From assembly GCF_021391675.1 (NCBI RefSeq), contig NZ_CP090095.1, positions 4,253,001 to 4,317,000 of the forward strand: a stretch of DNA of 64,000 bases, given 5' to 3'. This DNA is from Neorhizobium galegae (GTDB taxonomy: Bacteria > Pseudomonadota > Alphaproteobacteria > Rhizobiales > Rhizobiaceae). A model generated the notes under the pieces. The model saw only the letters and a list, made by a program, of their open reading frames with translations, had not been told where the DNA came from and searched no databases. The position numbers and the translations under genes are program-made. This document shows, piece after piece, positions 35,681 to 44,376 of this stretch (position 1 is the stretch's first letter; every line of letters starts with the position of its first letter).

Positions 35681-35725
35681 ACCCCCCTCTGCCCTGCCGG
35701 GCATCTCCCCCACAAGGGGGGAGAT
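35681..35725 (-). repeat. RIME-like palindromic repeat, left arm
   Basis: The sequence around CTGCCCTGCCGGGCATCTCC followed by CCCACAAGGGGGGAGAT is an inverted copy of the repeat at 35842-35887. It lies between ccmA and ccmB and matches the rhizobial intergenic mosaic element type. Confidence 0.75.
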
Positions 35726-35841
35726 TGGATGGGGCCAATGCCCTGCCTCAAATCCAGGCATAAATCCGCCGTCACCAATCTGAAATCTGCTCTCTCCGCT
35801 CCCCGAACGATCAACGCTTGGCGGAGGTCCGGCGTCTTGCC

Positions 35842-35887
35842 GATCTCCCCCCTTGTGGGGGAGATGCCCGGCAGGGCAGAGGGGGTG
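35842..35887 (+). repeat. RIME-like palindromic repeat, right arm
   Basis: This copy reads GATCTCCCCCCTTGTGGGGG then AGATGCCCGGCAGGGCAGAG and is the reverse complement of 35681-35725. The two copies flank about 116 bp and could fold into a long cruciform or mRNA hairpin inside the ccm operon. Confidence 0.75.
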
Positions 35888-35912
35888 CGCCCCGGACACG
35901 GAGCGTCCGATC

Positions 35913-36572
35913 ATGACCTCCCTCCTCCTCCGCGACCTCAAACTCTCCGTCCGCGCCGGCGGAGGCGCCCTGATCGGCGTCCTCTTCTTCATGACCGTCG
36001 TCGCCGTCATCCCCTTCGGCGTCGGCCCCGACCTCAACCTCCTCTCCCGCATCGGTCCGGCGATCGTCTGGATCGGCGCGCTGCTGTCTGCCCTGCTCGG
36101 CCTCGACCGCCTGTTTCAGACCGAACGCGAAGACGGATCGCTCGACCTTCTTCTCATGCAGGAACATCCGCTCGTCCTGACCGTGCTCGTCAAATGCCTC
36201 GCCCACTGGCTCGGCAACGGCCTGCCGCTGGTGATCGCCTCGCCACTGCTCGGCCTGTTCATGAACATGGACGAGGTGGCGATCGGCGCCACCATGCTGA
36301 CGCTGCTGGTCGGCACGCCGGCGCTGACCTTCATCGGTGCGGTCGGAGCGGCGGTCGCTGTCGCCCTGCCGCGTGGCGGGCTGCTCGTGTCGATCCTCGT
36401 CCTGCCGCTCGCCGTGCCTGTGCTGATCTTCGGGGTCAGCGCCTCCTATGCGGCGGTCGAGGATCCCGCCCCGTTTATGCCGCCTTTCTTGATATTGGTG
36501 GCGATCACGATGTTTTTTGCCGTGCTCGGGCCGCTCGGCGCGGCACTGGCGTTGCGCAATGCCGGCGATTGA
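35913..36572 (+). CDS. ccmB: Haem exporter protein CcmB
   Basis: The 219-residue protein has six hydrophobic helices and the CcmB start LLLRDLKLSVRAGGGALIGV, with LDRLFQTEREDGSLDLLL after helix 2. CcmB is the ABC permease that works with CcmA and CcmC. The ATG at 35913 is preceded by a weak GGAGCG. The gene is separated from ccmA by 249 bp of repeat-containing sequence, unusual for an operon that is tightly packed further downstream. Confidence 0.93.
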   Translation: MTSLLLRDLKLSVRAGGGALIGVLFFMTVVAVIPFGVGPDLNLLSRIGPAIVWIGALLSALLGLDRLFQTEREDGSLDLLLMQEHPLVLTVLVKCLAHWLGNGLPLVIASPLLGLFMNMDEVAIGATMLTLLVGTPALTFIGAVGAAVAVALPRGGLLVSILVLPLAVPVLIFGVSASYAAVEDPAPFMPPFLILVAITMFFAVLGPLGAALALRNAGD

Positions 36573-36661
36573 CTAGAATCGGATTGAACGGGATCGGATC
36601 GACGACCGGCGAATTGACCAGGATCAAGCTGATTTTTCCGCGCGCATATTAGAAAGTGCCC

Positions 36662-37420
36662 ATGACCGACAGCCTTGCCATCAGCAAATTCACCGAGCTG
36701 GCCAACCCGACGCGATTCCTGGCGCTGGCGGCCCGCATCCTGCCGTGGATGGCGGCGGCGACTGCGATCCTCTTCGCGATCGGGCTCTATCTGAGCTTCA
36801 CGACGGAAGGCGACTACCAGCAGGGCGCGACGGTGCGTATCATGTACGTGCATGTGCCAGCCGCCTGGCTGTCGATGATGTGCTACACGGTCATGGCCGT
36901 TTCGGCGATCGGCACGCTGGTCTGGCGCCACCCGCTGGCCGACGTGTCGCACAAGGCGGCAGCCCCGCTCGGCGCCGCCTTCACGCTGATCGCGCTCGCC
37001 ACCGGCTCGCTCTGGGGAAGGCCGATGTGGGGCACATGGTGGGTGTGGGACGCGCGGCTGACCTCGGTCTTCGTCCTGTTCCTCATGTATCTGGGCCTGA
37101 TCGCGCTCAACCGCGCCATGGACGATCCGTCGCGAGCAGCCCGCGTCTCCGCCGTGCTGATCCTCGTCGGCTTCGTCAACATCCCGATCATCAAGTTCTC
37201 TGTCGACTGGTGGAACACGCTGCACCAGCCGGCCAGCGTCATCCGCATGGGCGGCCCGACCATCGACCGGGAATTCCTCTGGCCGCTGCTGGTCATGGCG
37301 ATCGCCTTCACCATGCTCTTCTTCACCCTGCATGTGATGGCAATGCGCAACGAGATCTGGCGCCGCCGCGTCGCCGCCCAGCGGCGGATGGCCGCGCGTT
37401 TGGCCGGACGGGAAGCGTGA
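36662..37420 (+). CDS. ccmC: Haem ABC transporter permease CcmC
   Basis: The 252-residue protein has six membrane helices and the haem-handling WWD motif GTWWVWDARLTSV, plus VHVPAAWLSMMCY and HQPASVIRMGGP with the conserved His residues. CcmC passes haem to CcmE. Starts at GTG 36656 and ATG 36662 are adjacent; I used the ATG. It is 4 bp from ccmD. Confidence 0.95.
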   Translation: MTDSLAISKFTELANPTRFLALAARILPWMAAATAILFAIGLYLSFTTEGDYQQGATVRIMYVHVPAAWLSMMCYTVMAVSAIGTLVWRHPLADVSHKAAAPLGAAFTLIALATGSLWGRPMWGTWWVWDARLTSVFVLFLMYLGLIALNRAMDDPSRAARVSAVLILVGFVNIPIIKFSVDWWNTLHQPASVIRMGGPTIDREFLWPLLVMAIAFTMLFFTLHVMAMRNEIWRRRVAAQRRMAARLAGREA

Positions 37421-37424
37421 GACC

Positions 37425-37595
37425 ATGAGCCATACCTTCTACATCGCCATGTCCTATGCCGTTTCGGCCATCGTCATCCTCTGTCTGGTCGCCTGGACCT
37501 GGCTCGACGGCCGCGCCCGCAGACAGGAACTGGCCGAGCTCGAGGCCTCCGGCATCCGCCGCCGTTCCGCCCAACCGAAAGGTGACGCGGCATGA
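37425..37595 (+). CDS. ccmD: Haem exporter protein CcmD
   Basis: This short gene encodes 56 residues: a single membrane helix (YIAMSYAVSAIVILCLVAW) followed by a basic segment (LDGRARRQELAELEASGIRR). That is the CcmD pattern, and its place between ccmC and ccmG is diagnostic. CcmD helps release holo-CcmE from the CcmABC complex. The ATG follows the ccmC stop by four bases and the TGA overlaps the ccmG ATG (ATGA), so translation is coupled. Confidence 0.92.
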   Translation: MSHTFYIAMSYAVSAIVILCLVAWTWLDGRARRQELAELEASGIRRRSAQPKGDAA

Positions 37596-38194
37596 GCATC
37601 GAGACCGAAAATCAGCCCGCCGCGCGCAAAAGCCTGGCGCGTTATGCGCTGCCGCTGATCCCGCTGGCGATTTTTCTCGGCTTTGCGGCGGTCGCTGGCA
37701 AGATGCTCTACGACCAGGACGTCAACGGCCGCGATGTCTCGGCCATCCCCTCCGCCCTGATCGGCAAGAAGGCGCCATCGCTGGCGCTGCCGCCGCTGGA
37801 AGGCTCGAACACCGCGGCGCTGACGACTGCGGCTATCGGCGGCAAGCTGACGCTGGTCAACGTCTTCGCCTCCTGGTGCGTGCCCTGCCGCCAGGAGCAC
37901 CCGATCTTGAAGGAACTGGCGAACGACAGCCGGCTCACCATCGTCGGCATCAACTACAAGGACCGCAACGACAACGCTCTGCGTTTCCTCGGCGAACTCG
38001 GCAACCCCTACAAGGCGATCGGCGTCGATCCGAACGGCAAGGCGGCGATCGACTGGGGCGTCTACGGCATTCCGGAAAGTTACCTGGTCGCGCCTGACGG
38101 TACGATCCTCTACAAGAAGGTCGGCCCCTTCGACGAGCGCAGCCTCACGCAGGACCTCATGCCGGCGATCGAAAAGGCGTCCGCGAAAGGCTGA
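37592..38194 (+). CDS. ccmG: Thiol:disulfide interchange protein CcmG/DsbE
   Basis: The 200-residue protein has an N-terminal membrane anchor (YALPLIPLAIFLGFAAVAGK) and a periplasmic thioredoxin domain with the active site SWCVPCRQEHP and the cis-Pro region VYGIPESYLVAPDG. CcmG reduces apocytochrome c for haem attachment. It is the last gene of the ccm operon and ends directly against the convergent diguanylate cyclase gene, with no bases between the two stop codons. Confidence 0.95.
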   Translation: MSIETENQPAARKSLARYALPLIPLAIFLGFAAVAGKMLYDQDVNGRDVSAIPSALIGKKAPSLALPPLEGSNTAALTTAAIGGKLTLVNVFASWCVPCRQEHPILKELANDSRLTIVGINYKDRNDNALRFLGELGNPYKAIGVDPNGKAAIDWGVYGIPESYLVAPDGTILYKKVGPFDERSLTQDLMPAIEKASAKG

Positions 38195-39397
38195 TCAGGC
38201 ACGAAGGTTCGCGGCGGAGACGACCCGCAGCTGCGTCGGCGCATGTGCTGCCTGCTGGCCTTCCATCACAACCTGGTTGCGGCCGGCGGATTTCGCCGCA
38301 TACAGACAGGCATCGGCCCGCCCGATCGCATCATGCATCGAGTGATCGCCGCGGGCGGTCGAGGACACGCCGAAACTTGCGGTGATCTGCTGGGTGACGC
38401 CATTCTCCCGCCAGTCGCGCGTGGCAAAGGCCAGCCGGATCGCATTGCAGAGCTTACCGGTCTCCGCAAGCGTGACGCCCGGCAGGAAGGCCACGAATTC
38501 CTCGCCGCCGAAACGTGCCACCAGGGCATCGGACGGCAGCCCGTCGCGAAGCGCAGCGGCCAGACCGACGATCACCATATCCCCGACCGCATGGCCGAAG
38601 CGATCGTTGACCAGTTTGAAATGGTCGATATCGCAGATGAGGACGGCGCCCGAGGGAAAACTCTCCCTGCGGAAATCCGGGATCGCCCGCTCGAAACCGC
38701 GGCGGTTCAGAAGATCGGTCAGCGGGTCATGCTCGGCCGCATGGCGATGCTGCCATACGACATCCAGCATGACGGTTCCCAGAACCGTCAGCGCCAGCAG
38801 GAAGCCGATGATGCTCGCACTCATCTGCATGAAGAAGGCGTATTCCGAGGCAAAGAAGTCATCGAGCGACGCATAGGTCCCGGATGACGTGAGGATCAAG
38901 AGGGCCGACACCCTGACGAGATTGTCGGCGATCACCAGGCCGACCAGGGCCCCGAGCAGCCGGTCGATCGGCCGCCGGATATGGCGGCGGACCTGCCATA
39001 GCGGGATGATCAGCAGGATCGAGCAGGCTATGTCGCTGACGGCCAGCTCTCCTCGCAGATCGTGCTCCACCAGGACCATGTAGGAAATGCAGAGGAATGC
39101 GGCAGCACAGAATATAAGCCGCCCGGCAGTGAGAAGCGGCCGGCCGAAGCGGGTGAGAATGGCGTGGCCCAAGGAAAAGAACGCGGCCAGGAAGAAGGTG
39201 TTTGCGACAATCGCCTGAACCGGGACCGGCAAACCGGCCAAGATGAGCGGCGAGGCAAACCCAAGCGCTGCGACTATGTATCCGACCCCCCAGTAGCGGG
39301 ACGGCGCAGATCCCCAGCGCTCTAGAAAGAGGAACGTACAGCCGAACACGAAAAAGATGAACGGCAGCAGATAGGCAAAATGATCGTGCGATTCCAT
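38195..39397 (-). CDS. Membrane GGDEF diguanylate cyclase
   Basis: The 400-residue protein has an N-terminal membrane domain of about seven helices (residues 8-210) and a GGDEF domain with the active-site variant RFGGEEF at about residue 306, preceded by FKLVNDRFGHAVGD. GGEEF is an active signature, so cyclic-di-GMP synthesis is expected. The inhibitory RxxD site before it reads LPSD, so product feedback is probably absent. The sensor domain signal is unknown. It converges on ccmG. Confidence 0.9.
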   Translation of the reverse strand: MESHDHFAYLLPFIFFVFGCTFLFLERWGSAPSRYWGVGYIVAALGFASPLILAGLPVPVQAIVANTFFLAAFFSLGHAILTRFGRPLLTAGRLIFCAAAFLCISYMVLVEHDLRGELAVSDIACSILLIIPLWQVRRHIRRPIDRLLGALVGLVIADNLVRVSALLILTSSGTYASLDDFFASEYAFFMQMSASIIGFLLALTVLGTVMLDVVWQHRHAAEHDPLTDLLNRRGFERAIPDFRRESFPSGAVLICDIDHFKLVNDRFGHAVGDMVIVGLAAALRDGLPSDALVARFGGEEFVAFLPGVTLAETGKLCNAIRLAFATRDWRENGVTQQITASFGVSSTARGDHSMHDAIGRADACLYAAKSAGRNQVVMEGQQAAHAPTQLRVVSAANLRA

Positions 39398-39563
39398 AAG
39401 ACCCCCGCACGAAAGCGTTCCCCAAAACGTCCGGTGCTGGCGACGAAATCTAGCGGCTTGTCGTTAAGAAAACTTGACCGGCAATCGCAAAGATGGATCA
39501 AAGCTGTATCATTTTGGCGTCCGGAAGCTTCGAGGATTGGCGCTCCAACGCAAGCACTTTTGG

Positions 39564-39598
39564 CCGCGCCGGACGTCACTCCGGCGCGGTTTTGTTTT
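39564..39598 (+). terminator. Strong orphan terminator, possible end of a small RNA
   Basis: CCGCGCCGGA / TCCGGCGCGG (39564-39573 and 39580-39589) with a six-base loop is followed by TTTTGTTTT. It functions only on the plus strand, yet the nearest upstream genes on that strand end at 38194 and the cyclase gene reads the other way. It therefore suggests an independent transcript starting in about 39400-39520. Confidence 0.7.
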
Positions 39599-39904
39599 GG
39601 GAATGGGGCAGGCGGTATCGGGTATGTGGGAGGTAGGTGGTTTGTGCCTGCCCCGGCTGCTTCTTTGCGACTTGAAGAGGATTTCCGAGCCCTCGTCACC
39701 CGCCTTGGCAACCATCACCGGAAACCGGGGTCCGAGAACCCTTAAGGAGGATGCCGGTTCGCGAACCCGATTTCCCATCCGATGACGGGGGTGATTGTGG
39801 GATGGTTTCGGATAGGCGGGGACGGACGGGGGAAATCAATACGGGTAAGGGGTTGATGAGGTTGGGCGGATTTTTCATGAGCAGGTAAAACCGTCCCCGG
39901 CAAA

Positions 39905-39949
39905 GACCCCTCCCGGCCTGCCGGCCACCCTCCCCACAAGGGAGAGGGA
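39905..39949 (-). repeat. RIME-like palindromic repeat (second variant), left arm
   Basis: Sequence around CCCTCCCGGCCTGCCGGCCA then CCCTCCCCACAAGGG is the inverted, slightly divergent copy of 40086-40131. It belongs to the same mosaic-element type as the copies at 35.7 and 42.6 kb but a different subfamily. Confidence 0.7.
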
Positions 39950-40085
39950 TATATGCCGCGCGCTCACAGTTCCCCATCGTGAGTAGGGATGTCTTCAATA
40001 GTGAGAGTAGTCATATCTTCGATCAGGCGGGGATCTTGAGCCAACAATCGAGGTCTATGGTTTGACACGAGCATCGCGGCTTGGT

Positions 40086-40131
40086 CTCCCTCCCCCTTGT
40101 GGGGAGGGTGGCCGGCAGGCCGGGAGGGGTC
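40086..40131 (+). repeat. RIME-like palindromic repeat (second variant), right arm
   Basis: CTCCCTCCCCCTTGTGGGGA followed by GGGTGGCCGGCAGGCCGGGA is the reverse complement of the left arm. It ends 26 bp downstream of the DUF2585 stop and may act as that operon's terminator or mRNA-stabilising hairpin. Confidence 0.7.
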
Positions 40132-40156
40132 TTTTTCCCCTCGCCCGCAGCCGCAA

Positions 40157-40744
40157 CTACAAGCCGCCCTGCCAGACACGCACCGCATCGACCGGCCAGA
40201 CGAGCATCAGCACGTTGAGCGTCAGGTTGTCGCGGATGATGTAGCCGGTCGCCAGCTCGAAGAAGATGGCGATGGCGACCGTCAGCCAGACCGGCAGGCG
40301 CGAGGCGGCGAAGAAGCCGAGCACCATGAACACCGTGTCCATCGCCGAATTGAGGATGCTGTCGCCGGTATAGCCGAGCGCCATGGTCGCGGTGCGGTAG
40401 CGGTCGATGATCAGTGGGGAATTTTCGGCAATCTCCCACGCAGCCTCGATCAGCACCGCCAGCGACAGCCGGGCGGTCAGCGGCGCGCGGCGCAGGATCA
40501 GCCAGCCGAGACCGTAGAAGAGGAAGCCGTGGATGATATGCGACGGCGTGTACCAGTCGGAGAGGTGCTGAGAATTGCCGCTGGTATTCACCCCGCCTTC
40601 CCAGAGCTTCACATAACCGCATTCGCAGATCGGAATGCGGCCCATCGCGTAGAGGATGGCGATCTGGAGCAGAAAGAGGATGAGCGCAGCGAGAAGCCAG
40701 CGCTTGGAGGACGAACTCGATGGGGAGAATTCCGCCGCGGTCAC
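40157..40744 (-). CDS. UPF0314 / DUF2585 membrane protein
   Basis: The 195-residue protein has an N-terminal helix ([20 protein letters not shown]), then a periplasmic-looking Cys/Trp segment ([20 protein letters not shown]), then further helices with [19 protein letters not shown] and [18 protein letters not shown]. These match the Rhizobiales UPF0314 family, whose function is unknown. It begins with a GTG overlapping the yciB stop (GTGA), so it is the last gene of the dapF-mtaB-ftsY-yciB operon. Confidence 0.88.
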   Translation of the reverse strand: MTAAEFSPSSSSSKRWLLAALILFLLQIAILYAMGRIPICECGYVKLWEGGVNTSGNSQHLSDWYTPSHIIHGFLFYGLGWLILRRAPLTARLSLAVLIEAAWEIAENSPLIIDRYRTATMALGYTGDSILNSAMDTVFMVLGFFAASRLPVWLTVAIAIFFELATGYIIRDNLTLNVLMLVWPVDAVRVWQGGL

Positions 40745-41424
40745 TTTTCGGCCTCGGCGTTGCCTGCCGGCTCCTGGATCGTATGGCGCATGATCAGCGG
40801 CATCTGCGTCATCGTGAAGATCAGCGTGATCGGCATCGTACCCCAGACCTTGAAGGCCACCCAGAAGTTATCCGCCGCCTTGGCGTCGGGCAGATAATAG
40901 GCGTTGGCGCCGCGCCAGACGATCTCGTTGAGGACGGCAAGGAACAGGAAGAACACGCCCCAGCGGATGGTCAGCTTGCGCCAGCCGGCATCATCGAGCT
41001 GGAAGGCCGCATTGAACACATAGCCGAGAAGCGATTTGCCGAACAGCAGTCCGCCGAGCAGCACGACACCGAACAGCGTGTTGATGATGGTCGGCTTCAT
41101 CTTGAAGAAAAGCTCGTCCTGCAGCCAGATGCCCAGCCCGCCGAAAACGAGGACAACGATGCCGGAAATGAAGGGCATCATAGGCAGATGCCCGAGAACG
41201 ATCTTCGAGACGACGAGCGATATGACGGTCGCGAGCATGAACAGGCCGCTGGCGATGAACAGCGGGCCGCCGAGCACCGAAAGCCACGGAAAGGTCGCGG
41301 CAAGCCATTCTCCGCGCAGATTGGCGAAGAAGAAGACGAGCAGCGGCCCGAGCTCAAGCGAGAGCTTCAGCATCGGATGGTGCCGGTCGGCGGCGGTGGG
41401 CGTCGTATCGCTTTCGAATTTCAT
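40741..41424 (-). CDS. yciB: Inner membrane-spanning protein YciB (septation protein A)
   Basis: The 227-residue protein has about five to six hydrophobic helices and the IspZ/YciB segments [40 protein letters not shown] and [20 protein letters not shown]. YciB affects envelope integrity and cell division. The ATG at 41424 gives the normal length; the frame is open to 41568 but that part is not conserved-looking. It follows ftsY by 64 bp in the same operon. Confidence 0.92.
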   Translation of the reverse strand: MKFESDTTPTAADRHHPMLKLSLELGPLLVFFFANLRGEWLAATFPWLSVLGGPLFIASGLFMLATVISLVVSKIVLGHLPMMPFISGIVVLVFGGLGIWLQDELFFKMKPTIINTLFGVVLLGGLLFGKSLLGYVFNAAFQLDDAGWRKLTIRWGVFFLFLAVLNEIVWRGANAYYLPDAKAADNFWVAFKVWGTMPITLIFTMTQMPLIMRHTIQEPAGNAEAEK

Positions 41425-41488
41425 ATATTGGTCAAACCTGCTTCGTCCTGCCTTGGCCCTGCGCGAGTGCCAAGGCAGATTTGTGGCA

Positions 41489-43074
41489 TCAATGGGCAAT
41501 CCCGGCAATGGCGCGCGCAAAATCCTGCGCCTCGAAGGGTTCAAGATCGTCGACACCCTCGCCGACACCGATGAAATAGACCGGCAGCTTGTGCTTGGCG
41601 GCGATCGCCACGAGAATGCCGCCCCGCGCCGTGCCGTCGAGCTTCGTCATGATAAGCCCGCTGACCCCCGCAACGTTCCGGAAAATCTCGACCTGGTTCA
41701 TGGCATTCTGGCCGGTCGTCGCGTCGAGCGTCTGCAGCACCGTATGCGGCGCGTCGGGATCAAGCTTGCCGAGCACGCGGACGATCTTTTCGAGCTCGGC
41801 CATCAGCTCCGTGCGGTTCTGCAGCCGGCCGGCCGTATCGATGATCAGCACGTCGCTCTTGTTGGCGCGGGCCTGTTCGTAGGCATCATAGGCAAGCCCC
41901 GCCGCATCGGCGCCGAGCTTGGTGCCGATGAAGCTCGAGCCGGTGCGATCGGCCCAGATCTTCAGCTGTTCGATGGCCGCCGCGCGAAATGTGTCGCCGG
42001 CGGCGAGCATGACCTTGAGGCCGGAGCCGGAGAGTTTTGCGGCGAGCTTGCCGATCGTCGTGGTCTTGCCGGTGCCGTTGACGCCGACGACGAGGATGAC
42101 ATGCGGCTTGTGATTGAGGTCGAGCGCCAGCGGTTTGGCGACCGGGCTTAAAACCCTGGTGATCTCCTCGGCCATGATCCGCGACACGTCCTCGCCGGTC
42201 ACGTCCTTGCCGTAACGCTCGGAGGAGAGCGCGCCGGTAACGCGCATGGCGGTCTCGACCCCGAGATCGGCCTGGATCAGCAGGTCTTCGAGCTGTTCCA
42301 GCGTTTCCTCGTCCAGCTTGCGCTTGGTGAAAAGGGCGCTGATCTGGCCGGTGAGCTGCGACGACGTGCGCGCGAGGCCGGCGCGCAGGCGCTGGAACCA
42401 GGTGAGTTTCGGCTGGATGGCGACGGGTTCGGGCGTGGGTTCCGGGCGGGAGGTGGAGAAGCCCTTGGGGAGGGGGGGTTCGGGGCGGGACGCTTCACTT
42501 GGAGCGACAGCGGGGACCGCTTCGTCTGAAGAAGCACCCCCCCTCTGTCCTGCCGGGCATCTCCCCCACAAGGGGGGGGGATCGAATCGTGGCCCGCGCC
42601 TTGCCCCAAAACTTCAGCCGAGCCTGTTGTACTGTCGTCCGATGCTGGCGCCGACAGCGCATCCGTAATCTCCCCCCTTGTGGGGGAGATGCCCGGCAGG
42701 GCAGAGGGGGGTGCCTCCGGAGATGCCGCGCCCTCTTCAACTGCCTCGGCCTCGGCCTCCGCCTGCAACAGCGACAATGGCACCATGCCGATATCGGATA
42801 CGGCTTCGACCCCGGAAAGCAGCGCCAGCTCATCCTCTTCGGCCGCCTTCGGCTCAACATCCTCAACCGCCACATCCGCGACAGGCCCACCGGCCGTCTC
42901 GATCTCCGTCGGCGCCACCGGATCGACCGGCGAAACCGGCAGGTCTTCGTCGCGCGACTTCGGCTCCAGTTCCGCCTGGATGGCGGCCAGGTCTTCCGGC
43001 TTCACCGCATCGGGCGTCGGCTCCTCGACAGGCTTGCCGAAGGTGAAGACACGTTTGATGAAGCTCAATGCCAT
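41489..43074 (-). CDS. ftsY: Signal recognition particle receptor FtsY, with an apparent frameshift
   Basis: The C-terminal NG GTPase domain (41489 to about 42430) is intact: [30 protein letters not shown] and [10 protein letters not shown]. It is the docking receptor for the SRP at the membrane. The N-terminal part starts at ATG 43074 ([18 protein letters not shown]) with an acidic domain, but in a different frame. That frame stays open to 42277, and the NG frame opens only after a TGA at 42614-42616. A net -1 change is needed, most likely in the run of nine C (coding strand, 42572-42580) inside a RIME-like repeat. Ten or seven C would restore one protein of about 528 residues. A TTG at 42571 could alternatively start a 360-residue NG-only protein. 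It follows mtaB by 15 bp. Confidence 0.8.
42537..42580 (-). repeat. RIME-like repeat inside ftsY, containing a C9 run
   Basis: The plus strand reads CCCCCCCTCTGTCCTGCCGG then GCATCTCCCCCACAAGGGGG with a run of nine G. It is an inverted copy of 42669-42713. Compared with the other copies, the position of the T in GATCT is replaced and the homopolymer is longer, which makes it slip-prone. Confidence 0.75.
42669..42713 (+). repeat. RIME-like repeat inside ftsY, second arm
   Basis: AATCTCCCCCCTTGTGGGGG then AGATGCCCGGCAGGGCAGAG is nearly identical to 35842-35887. On the coding strand it is read in frame as [15 protein letters not shown], so the element contributes amino acids to the FtsY acidic domain. 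Confidence 0.78.
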
Positions 43075-43089
43075 GAGAACCTGTTCCGG

Positions 43090-44376
43090 TTACGCCGCCC
43101 GAGACGGGACAAGGGCGGACGTGACCTGCATTTCCAGATGTTTGCCGTTATGGCCGGTAATCATAACGCGCTTGAAGTCGCGGGGAACAAGGCGCGGCAC
43201 TGCCACCAGCGAAAAGTTTTCCGTATGCGCCATGCCGTTATTCTCGACGATGATCGCCTGCTCGGTGCCGACCATGCGGTCGAGATGGACGCGATGCAGC
43301 ACCTCGCCCCGCGCCCGCAGCCGCGCCGCCCGGTCCTTGACCAGCGCCCGATCGACCTGCGGCATGCGGGCCGCCGGCGTTCCAGAGCGCGGGCTATAAG
43401 GGAAGACGTGCAGGAAGGAGATGCCGGCCTCTTCCGAGAGCGTCGCGGCATTCTCGAACATCTCTTCGGTCTCGGTCGGGAAACCGGCGATCATATCCGC
43501 CCCGAAGGCGATATCGGGCCGCAGCCGCCGCGCCTGTTCGGTGAAAGCGAGCGCCTCGGCGCGCGAATGGCGGCGCTTCATCCGCTTGAGGATCATGTCG
43601 TCGCCATGCTGCAGCGACAGGTGCAGATGCGGCATGAACCGCGGCTCGTCGGCGATCAGGTCCCAGAGATGTTTGTCCGCCTCGATACTGTCGATCGAGG
43701 ACAGGCGCAGGCGCAGGATTTCCGGCACCTGTTTGAGCAGCGTCTTGGCGAGAAGCCCGAGCGACGGCTGGCCGGGGAGATCGGCGCCATAACTGGTGGC
43801 ATCGACGCCGGTCAGCACGATCTCGCGATAACCGCTTTCGGTGAGCCGCCGGGCCTGATCGACCACGGCGCCCATCGGCACCGAGCGGGAATTGCCGCGG
43901 CCATAAGGGATGATGCAGAAGGTGCAGCGGTGGTCGCAGCCGTTCTGCACCTGGATGAAGGCGCGCACGTGGCCGTCGATATGCTTTACCATCTGCGGCG
44001 CGGTGGCGCGCACGCTCATGATGTCGTTGACGCGCAGTTTCTCTTCCGCCGAGACGCCGAAATCCGGCAGCGCCCGGTAGGAGGCACTTTTAAGCTTCTC
44101 CTCGTTGCCGAGCACGGCATCGACTTCGGCCATCTCGGCAAAGGTCTCTTTTTCCGTCTGGGCGGCGCAGCCGGTGACGATGATCCGGGCATGCGGGTTT
44201 TCGCGCCGCGCCCGACGGATCGCCTGGCGGGCCTGGCGCACGGCCTCGCCGGTGACGGCGCAGGTATTGACGAGGATGGCGTTGTTGAGCCCGGCCTTTT
44301 CGGCCTCCGCCCGCATCACTTCCGATTCATAGGTATTGAGTCGACAGCCGAAGGTGATGACCTCGACGCCGCTCAA
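43090..44376 (-). CDS. mtaB: tRNA t6A37 methylthiotransferase MtaB
   Basis: The 428-residue radical SAM enzyme has the N-terminal UPF0004 cluster cysteines ([20 protein letters not shown] and VTGCAAQ) and the SAM cluster [16 protein letters not shown], followed by a TRAM-like end. MtaB converts t6A to ms2t6A at position 37 of tRNA(Lys). The start is a TTG overlapping the dapF stop (TTGA), so the two genes are coupled. Confidence 0.94.
   Translation of the reverse strand: MSGVEVITFGCRLNTYESEVMRAEAEKAGLNNAILVNTCAVTGEAVRQARQAIRRARRENPHARIIVTGCAAQTEKETFAEMAEVDAVLGNEEKLKSASYRALPDFGVSAEEKLRVNDIMSVRATAPQMVKHIDGHVRAFIQVQNGCDHRCTFCIIPYGRGNSRSVPMGAVVDQARRLTESGYREIVLTGVDATSYGADLPGQPSLGLLAKTLLKQVPEILRLRLSSIDSIEADKHLWDLIADEPRFMPHLHLSLQHGDDMILKRMKRRHSRAEALAFTEQARRLRPDIAFGADMIAGFPTETEEMFENAATLSEEAGISFLHVFPYSPRSGTPAARMPQVDRALVKDRAARLRARGEVLHRVHLDRMVGTEQAIIVENNGMAHTENFSLVAVPRLVPRDFKRVMITGHNGKHLEMQVTSALVPSRAA

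Larger units (their letters stand above)
39398..40156. other. Long intergenic region with repeats and an orphan terminator
   Basis: This 759-bp gap between the cyclase gene and the DUF2585 gene has no convincing protein gene. It holds a strong rightward terminator (39564-39598), an inverted repeat GGGGCAGGC / GCCTGCCCC (39605-39613 and 39646-39654), a 12-bp palindrome GGTTCGCGAACC (39755-39766) and an inverted pair of RIME-like repeats (39905-39949 and 40086-40131). Open frames crossing it show no domain-like composition. Confidence 0.6.

Noticed and set aside
39380-39785. Two overlapping plus-strand frames (121 and 103 residues) after the diguanylate cyclase
   Set aside because: Basic, low-complexity translations without domain pattern, crossing a strong terminator hairpin.
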